Assembly: GCA_021323865.1 (NCBI GenBank)
Contig: JAJPKF010000023.1
Location: 1 to 64,000, forward strand
DNA length: 64,000 bases
Reading direction: 5' to 3'
Origin: Pseudomonadota bacterium
Lineage (GTDB): Bacteria > Chloroflexota > UBA5177 > JAJPKF01
Each line of letters opens with the position of its first letter. The stretch's first letter is position 1. The notes under the pieces were generated by a model that saw only the letters and a list, made by a program, of their open reading frames with translations, ran no database searches and was not told where the DNA came from. Shown one piece after another: positions 62,992 through 64,000 of the stretch. The position numbers and the translations under genes are program-made.

Positions 62992-64000
62992 CTTGCCGCG
63001 GCCTCATACACGGGCAGCTCATCCTCCGGGGCCGACGGAACCGATCCGCGGACCGGTGTCGCAGCCCCTCGCAGCGGCACTTCGGCGATGAGAAGGGTGG
63101 CCACGAGGGCTGCCACTCCCGACCAAACCGTCAACCAGAAGATTTGGCCGATCGCGACCGAGAAGGCGTCGTGAATGGCCGTCACGATCTTGGGTATGAA
63201 CTGCGCCATGCCGGGCGGGAGCTGGCGATGAAGCTGCGCGGCCAGGCCAACGCCGGTAAGGCTCTGCTGTCCGCCTGAGCCGGTCCCATGCGTGGCGAAC
63301 CGGGCGTACATGGCGCGCGGGAGCCCTTGCGCAGCAAACTCCTGCGGCACTTTGGTGGCAAACGTCTGACCGAACAGGGTGCCGGAAATGGCCAGCCCTA
63401 CCGATCCCCCGATCTGTCGAAGGAACGTGAGGGTGCTCGTCGCAACTCCCATCTCCTGAGCCGACACGCAGTTCTGCACCACGACCGTGAATCCCGACAT
63501 CGAGGGTCCAATGCCGAGACCAATGAGTAGCATCCCCAGCCAGAGATGGGCATCGCTGGAGGTCGCATTCAACGAGGTCATGACGAACGCGCCGATGACG
63601 AAAATGCACATCGATCCGAGCAGGATCAGCTTGTACTTTCCAATCCGGCTGATGACGATGCCGGACACGATACTTGAGCCGATTAGTCCCACCAGCAGCG
63701 GCCAGATGAGGTAGCCGGAGTCCGTGGCGCTGTACCCCCGCACGGCTTGGTAGTAGCGAGGCAGGAAGATGATGGACGCGAACATGCCGAATGCGACCAA
63801 AAAGACGGCTGTGTTCGTCGCCGATATCGTCTTGCTGCGGAACAGGCTCAACGGAATGATGGGCTGCTTCGCTCGAGACTCGATGAAGAGAAAGACGCCG
63901 ACGAGCGCCAGGCCCAGGACGATTAGGCCCCCAACCGACGGGTCCGTCCAGGCGTTGAGCTTTCCACTCGAAGTCACCTTGTTGGTCAAGCCGAGCAGGA
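62988..64000 (-). CDS. MFS multidrug efflux transporter, DHA2-like (partial)
   Basis: The C-terminal part, at least 337 residues, of an EmrB/QacA-type 14-helix transporter; the start lies beyond the right edge. It has the central SSGKLNAWTDPSVGG and the later NCVSAQEMGVATSTLTFLRQIGGSVGLAISGTLFG motif of DHA2 pumps. Together with MarR it forms a regulated drug-export operon. The substrate is not known. Confidence 0.88.
   Translation of the reverse strand, partial: LLGLTNKVTSSGKLNAWTDPSVGGLIVLGLALVGVFLFIESRAKQPIIPLSLFRSKTISATNTAVFLVAFGMFASIIFLPRYYQAVRGYSATDSGYLIWPLLVGLIGSSIVSGIVISRIGKYKLILLGSMCIFVIGAFVMTSLNATSSDAHLWLGMLLIGLGIGPSMSGFTVVVQNCVSAQEMGVATSTLTFLRQIGGSVGLAISGTLFGQTFATKVPQEFAAQGLPRAMYARFATHGTGSGGQQSLTGVGLAAQLHRQLPPGMAQFIPKIVTAIHDAFSVAIGQIFWLTVWSGVAALVATLLIAEVPLRGAATPVRGSVPSAPEDELPVYEAAAR

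Noticed and set aside
1-64000. tRNA genes
   Set aside because: I looked for GTTCGA-type T-loops on both strands; the few hits lie inside coding genes and lack a fitting acceptor stem. A tRNAscan-SE run would settle this.

Overview
The window is a gene-dense (about 60% G+C), almost entirely housekeeping stretch of a bacterial chromosome. Several traits point to a Terrabacteria lineage near Chloroflexota/Dormibacterota: the rpsP-khpA-rimM-trmD block, a T-box leader on valS, a eukaryote-type glycyl-tRNA synthetase, RNase Y, a zinc-finger Clp ATPase like ClpE, an F420-type luciferase-like oxidoreductase, a bL37-like microprotein otherwise known from Actinobacteria, and a MurE without the DNPR signature. 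This placement is inferred from gene content and was not computed. No rRNA, tRNA, CRISPR array or intact insertion sequence was found.

Layout. 1-5.7 kb: tail of an Ig-like surface protein, a translin homologue divergent from a D,D-carboxypeptidase, then RsuA/RluB-type pseudouridine synthase, cmk, der and a zinc-ribbon membrane protein. 5.7-11.8 kb (minus): mannose-1-phosphate guanylyltransferase and a SAM by-product salvage run (ahcY, PfkB kinase, mtnP, mtnA, apt). 11.8-24.4 kb: a DUF2851 gene (plus) sharing a bidirectional promoter with apt, then a long minus-strand series: small membrane protein, rpmE, DUF1385, prfA, prmC, tsaC, T-box-valS, rhomboid protease, polA. 24.4-29.8 kb: MMPL transporter, BON protein, ABC oligopeptide-type lipoprotein, and a CRP-like site with a promoter in front of a small zinc-ribbon protein.

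29.8-40.5 kb (mostly plus): murE, a lipid kinase, mazG, rny, ybaB, recR, rpsP-khpA-rimM-trmD, a convergent ROK kinase, and recO. 40.6-50.9 kb (plus): glyS, a degenerate IS200-type TnpA-fold gene, clpE-like ATPase, the bL37-like microgene, pyrC, an M16 peptidase, a TPR protein, a roadblock protein and lgt. 50.9-59.1 kb (mostly minus): two uncharacterised genes with an LLM oxidoreductase, dnaN, a secreted HExxH metalloprotease, xerC/D, an aminotransferase and a Nudix hydrolase. 59.2-64 kb: recA, a membrane Ser/Thr kinase, a PRC-barrel protein, and MarR with an MFS efflux pump that runs off the window.

The parts most worth a second look are the 26-codon bL37-like gene and the adjoining pyrC that lacks a canonical start; the TnpA-like protein with both HUH histidines and the tyrosine replaced, upstream of the Clp ATPase; the TATNATA bidirectional promoter at 11.79 kb; the CRP-like operator at 29.42 kb; and the TPR-roadblock pair. 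I did not find a clear defence or mobile system.
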